A stretch of DNA of 64,000 nucleotides from Monomorium pharaonis. Taxonomy: Eukaryota > Arthropoda > Insecta > Hymenoptera > Formicidae. The stretch is from assembly GCF_013373865.1 (NCBI RefSeq), contig NC_050467.1, positions 3,534,001 to 3,598,000 on the forward strand, read 5' to 3'. The notes beneath the pieces were generated by a model. That model was not told the DNA's origin. It did no database searches and saw only the letters and a list, made by a program, of their open reading frames with translations. This document shows positions 1 to 13,129 of the stretch, piece by piece. Made by a program: the position numbers and the translations under genes. The stretch's first letter is position 1, and every line of letters begins with the position of its first letter.

Positions 1-1860
1 GTTTATCGAGCCGTAGAGCGTAGTGTGCTCCTAGAAAATTAGGCGACGAGGTATATTCTTGTCCACGATGACAGGTGTACCCTCCCTCGCAATGCCCTAC
101 GACAATTCTCCGATTTGCTCTAAGCTTTCTCTAAATTTACTCCGCGCAACATGTTCACGGAAACATTGAACAATCATATTAATAACCTTGCATCTACAGT
201 GCTTGTTGAGTATTGACAGAAAAAAATCTTTTATAATATCGAAGAAACATAGAATCACGCGAGAGAAAGAGAAGAAAGGAGATTATTAATTTATTAATTT
301 TTCCAAAACACGATTTTACAATGTGATACAATATTTTATTTATATATTTTTAATTTTAATTTGTCCGATATTTATAACCTTGAGAATAACGGACACAGCT
401 TGTGTCCCGAGTCGTAATATTTGTCCAATTTCGTTAAAAGGCCCGTGTGTCTTAACTTGGCTCTCGACTACATTGTTGCTAAGAGTTGGCCTAATTTCGA
501 AAGGCGCCGATGTACAAGTTGGCACTAAGTCCATCGCGCGATAATGTTGAAAAGCATCTAAATCCTCGCGATTCGCGACAATTTTCGAAATCGAATTTTC
601 TCGAATAAGCTCGTACTTCACGCATTTTGTGAGGATTATTATGACACGGCGGACGGCGTGTGATTCGCGCGTAATTAACCGAATGCCCGTCGAACGGTGT
701 TTCGGAATTCTGAGAGTTGCGAGTGCACGTCGCGATGCCGATATAAGTCGGGCCGGTTTCGAAATCCGGCGATTCAAAGTAGCAATTCGGGCATCTTTAT
801 GCGACACTCACGAGTTACTGAACACGCCACCCACGTGCGACCGCTGATCCGCTCCAACTCCGACGAAAAACGGGAATTTGTCTCGCCGCCCCGCACTCGC
901 GGTCTACTACGCGTATACGCGAGTCGCCCCGCACGATTGATGTCTTATGCGTCTATTCGATTTCGCGCGCAGATGGTGGGCGATTAATCAGCAGGAAAAT
1001 ATAAACTTGCGTCACGCGGAGTTGTTACCGTTTTTTAGGAGATGGTCTAATGGCGAGAGCACGCGGGAGGACCCTTCGACATTTCACCTACGCGCGCAGA
1101 GAGAATCTTTTTTGGCCGTGTTCTCGCGCGCGGCGCATTGTGAACCGATGAGCTGTTACAGCTCCCGGAAACAACAACATGACATGATATTTCGGACTTA
1201 ATGCCGTTTCGCCTGCGTGGCCGGGCGTGTGGGTCGCGTTGGATACATATCGCATCGTGCCGAAATTCAAACGAGAGCGTCGGGAGCATCAGGTTCAAAA
1301 CGGTTGCTTTAAAATGGAAACTCTGACGTCGGTGAATTTTCGTGTGCGTAAGCGGAAGTCGTTTGCGCGATCGAACGGCGGCGTTTATCGCTCTTAAACG
1401 CGGGCGAACGGCGCTGAAAAAATTCTTGCGAATCCGCCCAATTCGCGTCTGATCCGCGAGATGGAAACGGAAATTTGTTCTCGCGTTTATTTTCTTTAAA
1501 CGGAATATTTTTGTGATCCTCGCTCGCCCAACGAATTCGACTCGGTTGCAATTGCGAGAGTCGCTTATCGCCCGCTAAACCCGAAAGCTAAAGCGAATAT
1601 TTGGCGTTCAGTACGAGCGGCCGAGCTAGAGCCGCTTGCTTGTCCTTGTGCATTACGGATATTTCCGTCCAGAGTATTAGCCGGTATAAAGGCAGAAGGT
1701 CCCCCCCTCTGCCATTCCCGGCATGGCCAGACGTTGGCAAACGCTATGTAAAGCGTCCGAGTGACGCCTTTCTGCCCCTTTTGTGCCTTTAGCGCCGGCA
1801 ACGAATAACGTCCTTTTCCATCACCCAATGTATGCGCTAATACTCTGCTATGTATTTACT
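1..1860. other. CpG-rich non-coding block, no supported gene
   Basis: The sequence is rich in TCGCG and CGCG words. Open frames occur on both strands, but their translations are Arg/Ser-rich and have no recognisable domain. On the - strand an acceptor-like pyrimidine run ends at 1417-1418 and is followed by an open stretch, but I see no matching donor. Nothing else is recognisable here. Confidence 0.55.
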
Positions 1861-3060
1861 TATCGCTACACATAAGCTCACAAACGGTGAACTTGTAATA
1901 TTAATCGATTAGTTATATACCTTTTCATATTTATTTTTTAATAAATCTTGTATCATAGAGACGATTGATCTGCATAATCAATTTAGGTTTTGCAAACCTA
2001 AGAATACAATCGTAATGTTGCAATAGAAACATTTCAGAAGAGCGAGATGTAATTTAAGGAACATTAAAAAAATAAAAACAAGTTATAACTCAGACAAGAG
2101 TAGGATAACGAAAGCTAAAGTTTATTTTTCTATATCTCTCAATTAGAAAAAATAGAGATTCTTGCTTGTCGGTAGGCGCGTACGATCTTTTCGTTTATCT
2201 TCTCTCTCTTTCTCTGTCTGTCTCTCTAAGCAAACTCTCTCGGCGCATTTACGAGTGCAGGTCCTGAACCTAAACCTGTTTTTAGATTGCAGTTAAGGCA
2301 TTAAATATACGTTAGGCATTAGATATCTCATTGGCGAGTACGTACGTGCGTCTAAATGTTTGCATTGCCGTGCTATATGAAGCCTATAAGCTGAGTTAAT
2401 GAGTACGTGTACAGAACGCGAGCTCACTTGTCCTCTTTACGCTCGCGTTTCTTTCGCGTTCCGTTGAGCGTTCGAGCTCGCTGTAATCGCGCTTACGAGT
2501 TTCTCGCGGCGCTTTACCAACACGCGTTCACAGTTTCAGCAACACCTCGGTGAATCGATGATAAAATCGTTAAAATATTTTGCAATTATAGCAGGTATAC
2601 AAGCGTAAGTCGATATATTAGGGAGGGATCAGCTTCATTATAACACCAGAAGCAGGGAAATTTCTTTCCAGCTTTTAAAATATTAAAGCTTTAGATATAG
2701 ACCTGCTATGAAATAATGTGCAATTTGAAGCAAATGAAAATTGTTTTCCTAGCTAAAGTAATAATTTTCACGTGGTTTAACTATATTTTAAAGTAGCTTT
2801 TATAAAAGTTTTGAGAAACTTTTCCTGCTTCTTTAAGAAAGTTGAATATTCTTTGTTAAAATTTCCAGATTATATGACATGTCAAAATACTCAACCACGA
2901 TCTTTTTAAATAATTTTTTACGCCATAAAGCAATATTCATATCTTTCATTTTAATTGTTCTTTTTTAAAAAAATTGTTCTTTTGTTTCTCGCAATTTTAA
3001 TATACACAGGTAATCCGACTAATGTATAGGTTGCAAATTTTCGGAAATAATTCAAGCGTC
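1861..3060. other. AT-rich intergenic or intronic block
   Basis: AT-rich DNA with no open frame of note. It contains short CT-rich words near 2205-2240, a small inverted-repeat segment (2588-2709) and a pyrimidine tract leading to a CAG|GTAATC junction at 3009. I see no gene. Confidence 0.55.
2588..2709. repeat. small inverted-repeat element candidate (about 122 bp)
   Basis: The left end reads ATAGCAGGTATA and the right end, reverse-complemented, reads ATAGCAGGTCTA, so 11 of 12 terminal bases match. The interior is AT-rich and non-coding. This is compatible with a tiny non-autonomous DNA element, but a 12-bp match over 120 bp could also be chance and no clear target-site duplication is visible. 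Confidence 0.25.
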
Positions 3061-4110
3061 TCTCGCGTGCATGTAGAACGAATGGATGGAATGCGTGGGT
3101 ATAGTTGCGGGTTCGCTCGTTAAACAGTGATCGATCGATCATTCGCAAAGTAATTCGAGGGCTATTAAGTGCATTATCGAGCGTTGCGGAACAAATATCA
3201 ACGGAACGAGGTCCTCCCCTCGTTCGTCGTTCCGAGGCGAGGCGAGAGCGTGCAAAATTGGGACCGAGGCGAAGAGTGTGAAGGTATGCGAATATTTCCT
3301 TCGAAGGGTCTTCTTTCCCCGGCCGAAAGTAATTTCCTCGCCGCGTCGCAGCGGCGGCGCGTAATCGCGTATACGAATTTCAGTTACAGAAAACGGGGTC
3401 CGTCGCCGCGAGCCGAACGGCAGTTTCTTTCCGTGATGATCGTTCGTTTCATCGCGATTATTATTTTGCACCGTTACCTCACGGGAGCGCGCTCCCCATT
3501 GGACGCGCGGTGTATTTACGTTTATAATTGCGCGCAGTACGCTTTTTACCGTTAAAAATAATCACGCGGGCAGCGTCTGGTATCCGGCGATTATTAATTA
3601 TCCGACGGTGCGTTTTCATCGGAGCGGCCGCAAGGAGCGACGCGTAAAAAAAGCGAGCATCGTACGTCTCGTATGCAAATTTTGTGGGTATACGGAGGAG
3701 GCGGCCGCAGTTCCCCCATAATCACGCGAGCGAGCGAGCGAGCGAGCGAGCAGCGCTGGACAACTTTTTGGTGCAAAGTGCAAACGACTCTACCCCGACT
3801 ACCTATACACCCGTGGTTCGTTCCCGATCGATGTGTAAACGACTCCCGGCGGCGCAGCGGCGGCGGCCAGTTAAGACATTATCCCGACGGCACTTTGTAA
3901 AAAAACATGCCGTTACGAAACGCACCGACGACGACGACTGGCTCGCGTCTCATCGATGGACGTAAATTTGTACTTTCTTATCGGATTGCCCCGAATCCGT
4001 TTCGTCGCCCGGTATCGCACGGGGGGATACAGCGCGACCTGCGCCAGTTGATAGAGAAAACAATTTACGAGGCAACGCCCGCCGAGCTGTGTGTTATTTT
4101 TGAAATAACT
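3061..4110. other. CpG-rich block, no supported gene
   Basis: Open frames on both strands overlap one another and give Arg-rich translations, as expected from CpG-rich composition. A (GCGA)n tract and several GAC triplets (about 3929-3940) are the only repeats. No splice-bounded exon stands out. Confidence 0.5.
3726..3750. repeat. (GCGA)n tetranucleotide microsatellite
   Basis: About six consecutive GCGA units. In translation they give runs of Arg, Ala, Ser and Glu, which explains the low-complexity open frames across this spot. Confidence 0.85.
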
Positions 4111-4750
4111 TCATACCTTATAAATAAATGCCACTCTTTCGCTTTCTCTCTCTTTCGACTTGCCTTCTGTGACTTGCAATCAATATTATCAACATGAAGT
4201 AACATTATCTCATTATCGTAAATTGAGGTTGAAAAGCTAAGATGAATGTTCCAATAACATGTAGCAGTGCAGAGCCAAGATTGTTGAAGTTTTTTTGCGA
4301 TACGAAATGATCTAATTAGACGACTGACTGAAATATTAGATATGAAACATTATTAATATATAAAACTGAAACATTTCTTATTATTCTGAAATAATGATAA
4401 TTTGTAAAGCATCTGAACATATTAGACAATATTTAGACAATAGAAAACTCTTATCTTTTACTCTCTAAACATTTGTTTTTTTTATATTGTGTTTATAAAA
4501 TAAAAAATTATTATCTTGACGAAAATACATAATATGTTTCTTAACAAATTTTAAAATATAAACTCTAACGTAGTTGTGTAGGGAATTAATTTTTTTAACT
4601 TAATTTTAATTTTAATTTTTCTAAATGCTAAAATAATTCAAGCTATACCTTATATAAATATCTTAAAGTATTTAAAAATTATAATTAATTTCTAATATTA
4701 CGAAAAAAGACACATTCAAGATTAATAATAATGATAGAAGATTCATCGCG
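4111..4750. other. AT-rich block, no gene seen
   Basis: A strongly AT-rich stretch with many short homopolymer A/T runs. No open frame, repeat unit or hairpin of note is visible. Confidence 0.6.
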
Positions 4751-4952
4751 CTCGCAGTGATTTGCGCGTAACGCGCAGAGCGGAGCGTGCGAAGAATACA
4801 GAGGAGAATTTTCGAATTACTACCTACGAATGTTCCTGATTCTTCAGGATCCGAGACGTGATCTCATCTGCATGCTCGGATATATATGCGTTGGCCCCGG
4901 AGAACCCACACGCGTTCGTGGATTATGCACGCGCGTGCGTTCCAATGGGAAA

Positions 4953-4966
4953 AGGAGAGAAAGAGA

Positions 4967-4997
<31 letters not shown>
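4953..4997. repeat. (GA)n microsatellite, interrupted
   Basis: Mostly GA dinucleotides with a few AAG and GG interruptions. It generates the Arg-Glu repeats seen in overlapping translations, which are not genes. GA tracts are binding substrates for GAGA-factor/Trl-type proteins in insects; occupancy here is inference. Confidence 0.9.
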
Positions 4998-5001
<4 letters not shown>

Positions 5002-5763
5002 AAGGCGGACGGAATGGAAAGGGCAGAAACTCGTGCAAACATTTCACTTTGCGGCTCGACCGTGCTTGCGCTCGCCGCAAGAGCGTGGGCTAATATTTTT
5101 ATTTAACTCCCCCGTAACGAGATCGCGCTCGTGAAATCTACGGAAATATTTCTTTTCGCGACCCCATCCCTCGCTATTTTTGCGCGACGGCGAACGCGGC
5201 CGCGGATTATTGTGCGACGCGTGTCGAAGGGGGGTGGGGGTCGCGCGGGTGCGAAGATCCCAAGATACATGTAATTTCGACGCATAACGCGCGCCTTTAT
5301 GAATTCTGCCGTTTATACGTTGAAACTTGACACTGTCTGTCGCACACCCCCGCCCGTAGACCGCCCGTCGTTCGATGCGAGAATAGAGAATTAGACACAA
5401 CATTTCGCGGTCCAAAAGAATTTATCGCAATTCTAACGATCCTCGCGAACACATGACATATTTTTCCGCACAAGCTGGCGAATCGGGCTTAAATTCGAGA
5501 CGCTTTTTTTTCTTTCGCATAACTAATCGCCATCCGTTGTTTTTTTGTCTCGTTGTTAAATTGTTCTCGTGACCGTGACAGTCTCTGCGTAAGATGGTCC
5601 GGGCATAATAATTCAATTCGACGCCCCCTCGAAATTTTATTTATCGCCTCTTCCAGAAATCTCTCTTGCCGGAGATTCGTCATCTGACATTTTCTTTCGG
5701 AAATGTTAATTCTGTTTCTCGTGCCACCGAATTATGTCATAAATTGAAAATTCCGATAAGGTG

Positions 5764-5791
5764 AAGAGAGAGAGAGAGAAAGAGAGAGAGA
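5764..5791. repeat. (GA)n microsatellite
   Basis: A short GA run with AAA interruptions, flanked by AT-rich sequence. Confidence 0.85.
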
Positions 5792-6563
5792 AAAGACAAC
5801 GGCAAATATTACTCATAACGCACAAATAAGAGCGACCATTCTTGAATGCATTAATGTAGACTGGGAATGTATTTTTTTCTCACGACGAATCATTTTCACG
5901 TGTTGCGTTTACGTGGTTTGCGCAGCCGCCTGTCGCCGAGCAAAAGATCGATGGACCAACGACAGCGGCCGAATTTAGGTATCCGTGAGGCGCGATGAAA
6001 TGTGGCGATCAGGTGGCGCGAAAGAAAATGGAAGAGTCTCGGATCGACGATTTCTTTATTCGCCGAAACGCGAATAGGCACACGAGCGCGAGGGGCTCGA
6101 CTTTCTCTTATTCACGGGTGAAGAAAAAGCTTCGTAATCGCGCGGGGCGTTGATTTCATAAAGCTGTCGTCGCCGTCGCTCCCCCGTATAACAGAAATCA
6201 CGGGTGATACCGGCGGCGGCGGAAAGTAAATATTAAGGCAAGAGAGGAGAAGAGAGAAAGGATAAACTCCAATGCGCCGATAGTTCGGCCGGCTGAGTCA
6301 TTGTTCATTAATTTTCTTGTCCGCTTCTCTCTCCCTCTTTCTCTCATTCACTCTCGACCCCTCGTTTATCGCGTTCGAGTATCTCGGGATGCATCTCACT
6401 CACTCATTATGAGCTTAATTTCCGACGTTTTTATGTTTTTCTTGGATAGATAAACTTATTGACCGAGAGATAGACTTATATAGATATTATTAATTATTTT
6501 TATGTTATATTCATTTGTCGCGATATTAAATAATAAATTTATTTTATTTTATTTTTTTTTCAG

Positions 6564-6594
6564 TCACTTCCTTGATATTAACAACTATCTCGCT
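6564..6594 (+). other. 31-nt micro-exon-like segment
   Basis: A long T-rich tract ends in TTTTTTTTCAG at 6553-6563, a textbook 3' splice site, and a GTAAGA 5' splice motif begins at 6595, leaving 31 nt between them. Two of the three frames are open. A 31-nt length is not a multiple of three, so inclusion would shift frame or it would be untranslated. The splice motifs are seen in the sequence; use as an exon is inference and may be coincidental. Confidence 0.2.
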
Positions 6595-7570
6595 GTAAGA
6601 CCGTCGTACGAATTTTTTTTATCGTGACGGATTATCGCGACGATCGCGCGCAACGATAAGCGATGGACAGATGTAGGCGAATGCGAAAGGTGTCGGCAGG
6701 GCGAGGAGAAAGAGGAAAGCTATGGGCAGACGCGAGGAGACGTTTGGTTGGTAAGCGCGCCTGGTCCAACTTCCCCCTCGATCCGCCCAGCGAGACCGTT
6801 AGGCTAACTTGGGCGTTCTATTTGCGTCTTTGACTTCTTACGTCTCACTCCCCCTCATCCCCCTCCATCCTGCCTGCCTCCCGTTTTCCTCTTCAGCATC
6901 CCTCGGAGAACCCTCCTCGGTCTAGCAACGGCCGGTCAGCAACGCGGTCAAACCTAACCCGAATTACCGTTGCTATCGAGCGGAAAGCATCAAAACGTTT
7001 CTGAGCTTTCGATTTGCCGCTACGCTCTCTCACCTGTACGTATAAGCACCCGGATGTAATTTACGCGCCCGAATCCATCGCTCGCGGTTTAAAGTACAGG
7101 GAAATATTGACGCTTAAGTTTGATAGCAAGATGTCAATACAGTCATGCGGAAACTCAATCAACGCATCGCGATTATACGTCAGAAGCTTAATCGATTTAG
7201 CTGGCGTCGTGTTTATTGGTTGATTTCCAACTTCCGATGCGTAACCCCAATGCAATCTCGATCGTCGATGCGCACTCCGAGACTTGACATGCATCTTTAT
7301 ATCGATATTTACCGACGACAGTTTCGAGATGATTTCATTGCGGGGAAATTAGCATTTTGATTATTCACGCGAATCGTGCGCGGTGAATGCTAGCGTTCAG
7401 AGTTGAAATTTTTTAAACGTTCCGTGATCTCAACGAGAACGCGAATCACTCTGACGAGTTCGCGTGCGAAGGCGGCGAGATTTCCCGCGATGTGTGCGAT
7501 CGTTACGAAATAACTGGCACGAAACTGGTGGTATCGCGCGCGCGTGGAGAATACGGGTAAAGGACGTGTA

Positions 7571-7586
7571 ACTCTTTCTCTCTCTT

Positions 7587-7622
<36 letters not shown>

Positions 7623-7631
7623 GCTCTCTTT
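7571..7631. repeat. (CT)n microsatellite with TTT interruptions
   Basis: About 60 bp of CT dinucleotides broken by TTTCTC units. The opposite strand reads (GA)n and gives Arg-Glu translations that should not be called genes. Confidence 0.9.
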
Positions 7632-7783
7632 CGTACATGGAGGAAAACGAAATAAGAATATAATTTCATCATGCACGGCCGCAACCGTCCAAAATCTGGC
7701 TGGCCGTGCGTCGTCGGACTCTGCCCCGTTTCCGCGAAATCGCACATGTTGGTGAATCGCGCGGATCGGCCTCAGAAGATGGG

Positions 7784-7804
7784 TCTCTCTCTCTCTCTCT
7801 CTCT
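7784..7804. repeat. (TC)n microsatellite
   Basis: About ten TC units, short and uninterrupted. Confidence 0.85.
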
Positions 7805-9430
7805 GGAGAGCTGCAGACCTTACACGCCTACCTACGTGCGCGTGTGCACGCAAGCGTCTTGCGACGGTGTATTACGCGTTACGCAATCCTACACAAGTCT
7901 GCTTGACCCGACGCGCAGCGGCCGCCCGCGAGTATCATCTTTCGAAGATGCACACTGCATCTGTAATAATGCACTCCGCATATTTACTTCTAGCGTATAA
8001 CTTAATCATCATGTTACATGCTTCAAAAAGAGCTTCTTTGAAACGACAGAAATGATTAGATAAAAAGATAGAACGTAAAAAGGTATAAATAATCTCGTCT
8101 AAAAATGTGATAAAATTGCTCCTTTAATTATTTTTTCTGTAAAATCTTTTATATCTCGATTACATTATCTTCTGTACAATGTGGCGGTAAGTAGAGTGTA
8201 TGATTTAATTTGGCAAGAATTTATCGGTTCTCCGCCGAAGACAAATTCGGCCGATAGTCGCGTTGGCTGCTGATACAATTCGCAAATTGATTTGTACCGA
8301 TATCAAAGAGCGCCACGTGTATTAAATGGGGTAACAAGTGAGTTTCTGTCGGAACGTTTCGTTCACACGGGCTATTGGCAGCCTCCGCGTTATTATTTTA
8401 ACGTGAATGTTCTGGCGATCGTCACCAAGATAAATAACAACGCTTACATAACCGACATGTAATGACTCCGAGGAGAATGCGTATGTCCGCTCTTAAACGT
8501 TCCGTTCCTCTCCGCGCTCTCGGGGGGGGTCCCCGTTACTTCGGTCGCGAAATAGCTTTCGGCAATTAATCAGTTCGTTAAATCTGACGACGTGATATTC
8601 CGAGCTCGCGTCCCCGCGAGTCATTCAGAATTCTCCCGCCTCGCGTCGTCAATGACGCGAGAAAAAAAAGGTCGTGTGCCGCCTCTCGGTGTTTCGCGGG
8701 TAAGCGAGTTAGAAAGGTGCATCCTTGGCTGCGGTGAGAAACCGCAAATCGGCCGAGGGGGAGGAGGAATTTCTTGAAATTGAGGCGATTCCTACCGAAC
8801 GGAATCCTTGAGCGAAATAGAGAAAAACCGCGAGCCCTATATAATCTTAATGTCCGGGAATGTTAATTCCGCGGTGACGTGTCGCGAGAATCGGCGATCG
8901 GCGGTTCGCGCTATTGGGCGAGAGATTCGACGCTTTCGGATTCGGGGAAAGGGGGCAGGGAGTATAGAGGAATCACGAGAGAACACACATTCTCTTTTGG
9001 ATACATAACGTTCCGAATATAGACGGCCGCGTATATAAAACGAAAGAGATCCAAGACGCGCGATTTGCGGAGATTAATCGAGCGGAACAAAGTACTCCTC
9101 GGGTGTGCGCAGAGGTAAAACGCAAATAACCGAAAGATGGCGACCACTTATGCACTACGGTCAAACGTATTTGCGGTTTCGCTGTTTATTGGCATGCGCG
9201 TACGTAGCAGTAACCGTTTATCACCCGCCGATACCCGCGCCGCTTCTCTCAAGGGACGATGATAATGCTCTAACGCCGATGTTCTCCAAGGATTCTACAG
9301 CCAGCACCGCTCTAGAAACGAGACGAACCCGTGACATTCCGCCGTGAATGAATAATGCGACGTGCGTCGCTGGTGACACCAATCTTGTTAATGTCGTACA
9401 TACAAATGTCGCTATCACTCCGAGAATCAA

Positions 9431-10400
9431 AGCCTAATTCCATTTAAATAATCATTAAATCTAGTCCTTATACGTTAACTTTATATTAAGTAATACTAAT
9501 TTAATCGTATCTTTAAAAAACACAAGAGCATGAAATTATTAGCTGTTATACACTTATAAATTAGAGTTGCATTTATTAGCATTTTTATTAATTTTTAAGT
9601 AATATCTATCTGAAAAATAGATACTTCATGAAGATAGTATTTCTCATTTAATAAGGCATAAGTTTATCTAACGGCATTTTTTCTCGTGGGCATTCGCTAA
9701 TACCTCGGTTTCACTTTTTGCTCTCCAAGATTCCGGCACGGGCCCAACAGCCGACTACTGGCGGCTTTAAGGGACAAGATGAAATTTTCTATTTCCGTGT
9801 TCGGATAACGAGTTTGTCGACGACTCTACGAATATCTTTTTATTCGAGCATTTGTCAGCTGGCATGTGGGCGTACATACATGCGGAGTCGATAAGGTATA
9901 TGTCAGCCTCCATTAGAAGGGCCGCTATTAGATTCGTCGTAGAGAAACGGGAATAAAACTGTACAGTTAACAGGAATGACTTTTCTTCGTTCCGCGCGTT
10001 TCGAAAGAGACCGTCCCGAATTCTCTTCCGTGTCGGAAATCACGCGTCAGGGTGTGCTCCATTTTTTATCGACGGATGTTACAAATGAATATAAATTTAT
10101 TAGCGTCGAGCTCTCGCAGCATTTTCCATGATTTTTTAAGGATGTGAGCAAGGATTGGTTATTTAAAAAAAAAATTTCAAGAAAATTGATAGTTATAGCA
10201 TGATCCTAGTGACGAAATAATTGATTATACTCTATTAATCAACTTTGATATGAAAAATATTCTATGGTATAGTGAATCTAAACATTGTTAGATATAAATC
10301 AAATGTAATAATTTCAGGATTTAATATTGAAATTTTTATGTTATAATTTCTTTTTGTATGCATGTATTAAATTTTATTAATTTTTATTCAGTATAGAAAA
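9431..10400. other. AT-rich block with a CpG-richer centre
   Basis: AT-rich at 9431-9660 and 10130-10400, with an ordinary mixed segment between. No gene or repeat family is recognised. Confidence 0.55.
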
Positions 10401-11520
10401 TTATTTTGTCACAAAAACTTAAGTTTTTGCAGTTCGAAAAATACCTTATAATACCTTTTGCTACGCCCGCATATAGCACTGGCACAAAGCGCTCGTCTCT
10501 TCTTTTCTATTCCCGTTTCTGTTCACCTGTTACGCAACCAATCCCCAAACGGGATCTGCACTACCAAACATCCAAGGCACGTTATGCCCAAGACATTCCT
10601 TTTACGCCCGCTACGGCGTCGATCGAGCTTTTGAGATACCCGTGAAAAATATTTTTGAAAACCTACATTTTTATGCTGCTTATGTGATTTCCGCGGTTTC
10701 TCGACGTCGGAGATGTCTTTTCACACATGACGAATTTGTCTTTGACCTAAAAAAAATGCATATATATATATATATATATATATATTCCTAGTCGTACTTA
10801 TATTTCTAGTCATCTCTAGAAATATCTTTAGCGCGTTAAGACGCGAAGCGGCGGTCCCATAAGTAATATCCGATATATTTTTGCCACTCCGTTTATGATA
10901 ACCATCATTAAAATCACGGTGTATTTTATCATGATACCCGAACAATAATATCCTTGGCTTTTATATAACGATACAATATAAATATGCCTTTCGCTTCTCT
11001 CGTTCGGCTTTCTGACAGGCCCGATCGTTGTTGATTTTGCGAGCACAATCGACTTTTGGTACATTAAACGTATAATAAGAATCGCAATCGGTGACTTCAG
11101 AGGAAGGTACAAAGGGTGAGGCGCAATGACGAAGTGGGACGATTCGGCGCGAGCTTATGCTTGTGCGAGTCGAAGAAGCAAAGGAGCCGTTTAATTCTCT
11201 CTCGACGAGAGAAACGGTGCTCGGAGTGCGTTACGACCCTGGGCTTGAAATGAACCGCGAGGAGTCAGCGAATTTTCGAGAGAGCGAGCGCCGAGCTCAA
11301 TCAGCCTCGGCCCGGCGTAATGCCGCCGCCGCGCGCCGCCACACGGATGTCATTAACTGCCCGTTCGAATATTAATTACCTGGTCAAGTAGCGCGCACTT
11401 ATCTCGCGCTCTGCAATTCCTACCTCCGGGTGCAACCTCCTCTTACGTTCGAATGACATAATTATTAAAGCGGCGCGACGGCAACGATCGACTAGACTCG
11501 GACTATCTCGCCGTTTTTTA
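10401..11520. other. mixed-composition stretch, no supported gene
   Basis: An open frame on the + strand (10406-10645) follows two acceptor-like words at 10391 and 10432, but it has no methionine start, no donor and no recognised domain, so I do not call it. The (TA)n tract below is the only clear repeat. Confidence 0.45.
10760..10785. repeat. (TA)n microsatellite
   Basis: Thirteen TA units following a short A run. Likely length-polymorphic. Confidence 0.9.
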
Positions 11521-11603
11521 ATCGATTGTAGACAGTAATATTGTTTAAACTACGTTTCGAAACTATTTCCCTTTCTAACGAAAATCTTGTTTTTTTTATT
11601 ATA

Positions 11604-12020
11604 CACAGAAAAAAAGAATATTCTTGTTTTGACAATATCCCTGAAAGATTATATCGCGTTAAATCAAAAAGATTTACTTGAATGAAGATTTATTTCAAAA
11701 TTTTATATAGTTTAACCAAGAAAATAATATTCTTGTTATTTAAGAATTAATTAATTTTCTTGAATGGAAAGGAAAAATATTGGATAGAAAATACTACATG
11801 TTTAAATCAAGGATTATAATTTTCTTAGAATAAAATTATCAAAACAATTATATTTTTAAAATAATACTTATAGTATTGAGATAAGACTATAATATCTTGA
11901 AATTCAAGATTTTCAAATTCTTCTAACAATAAGAAGATTATATATTGTTGCTTATATATGAAACAAGGATTGCGTTAATTTGAATACATAAGTTTCAATT
12001 TGAGAGTAATTCTTTCCATG
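11604..12020. mobile_element. probable diverged TA-flanked MITE (about 417 bp)
   Basis: The left end reads CACAGAAAAAAAGAAT and the right end, reverse-complemented, reads CATGGAAAGAATTACTC. Both ends are flanked by TA. The termini resemble those of the clearer element at 52518-52748 (CACGGAGAGAATT). The interior is AT-rich with several TTCTTG/CAAGAA words and has no coding capacity. TA flanking and short related termini are typical of Tc1/mariner-type non-autonomous elements. The match is imperfect, so this would be an old copy. Confidence 0.4.
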
Positions 12021-12290
12021 TATGTATTATGTATTAGATATATTTATGTACGATAGTAGTCACGGATCGTGAGAAAAAAGTTTCAAAGAATTATACCAAA
12101 AATAGTGTAAATTCTATGGTACTTTGATGAAAAGCAGTAAACATTTTTACAATTCTTTCCTTAGTTTGTGCTTACTATTTACCATAGTAATTTTTATTAT
12201 AAAATTTTTTCCATGCATATATGTATAGTTAAAAAATGCGATAAAGTATGAGAACTATTTTCAACATGTCACTGTAGATCGAGAGAGATA

Positions 12291-12306
12291 GGGGCGGGGG
12301 GGGGGG
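12291..12306. repeat. poly-G run
   Basis: GGGG, one C, then eleven G. Potentially G-quadruplex forming and error-prone in assembly. Confidence 0.85.
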
Positions 12307-13129
12307 AAGGCGTAGTAACTGTCGATAGCGTTTTCCTGCTTGCATAGATTTTACATTGATTAATTCCGAGGGATAACATTATAAACGATGTGTTCCTCCG
12401 GTCGTACCGGTTTTGCGAACGTGAGCGAATATAACGGCGGCCCCGTACGTTTGCTCCATTTTACCGGCACTCCGGGGACAAACGAGTAATGGTGCACCGT
12501 CGTCGTTATTATTATAACGGGAGGCCATTTATTTCAGTTGTTTACTTTGGGCGTTTGCGAACATCGTTCTGTCGTTGCCTCCTACAAAATTATTTACTTC
12601 ACGAACTCATCGCTAACATTATGACGGCGACACGAAATCAGCGATCGTGGCTGGCTGTTCTTACCAGCATTTGCAAATGTATTAAGTAAAAGCGGCGCCT
12701 CGAGCGACGCTGTTTGACTAAGCTACACTTTGCGATTAATATGAAATTAATACCTGTCTCGCTCGTATATTTCTCTTAGTTTAACTTTAACTGACATACT
12801 TAACATATTATGAGATATACATATTTTTATAATTGTCTCGTGAAGCACTTGCTCCGTAATTTTTTCACACTTCATCGATAATCTCTACTCGTACAACGTA
12901 AAATTATAATTTACAATATCTGCACGATATGTTAACAATTCTCCAATATATTTTTTGAAATCTTCTGCTTAGTCACCGGCCGGGTACGATGAGGTCTGTT
13001 CGATTGGTCGCGAGTGGCCGGCCCTTCAGAATTCGCGCGTCAACGCGAATACGCGCGAAATCGAGAAAAGGCTCGGCACGCCGCGCGCCGTTCATTTTTT
13101 TGTCCCCTATTCACGTACCATCGTGACCA

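Larger units (their letters stand above)
5000..9430. other. CpG-rich block with CT/GA tracts, no supported gene
   Basis: Long non-coding stretch with GA/CT tracts at 5764, 7571 and 7784. One micro-exon-like segment (6564-6594) is listed separately. On the - strand a CAG|GTGAGA donor-like site sits at 7036-7034 without a convincing upstream acceptor. No recognisable protein was found on either strand. Confidence 0.5.

Noticed and set aside
3000..3016. CAG|GTAATC junction after a T-rich tract
   Set aside because: The 3' half is good but GTAATC is a poor donor, so it was not listed as a ratchet point.
4830..5134. Several overlapping open frames with Arg-Glu repeats
   Set aside because: All run through the GA tract at 4953-4997 and have no other coding evidence.
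6010..6019. CTCF-core-like word CAGGTGGCGC
   Set aside because: A single 9-10-bp match in CpG-rich DNA is expected by chance; no flanking motif support.
7374..7395. Sequence resembling part of miR-124 (GCGGTGAATGC)
   Set aside because: Only a short internal match, the seed differs, and no hairpin surrounds it.
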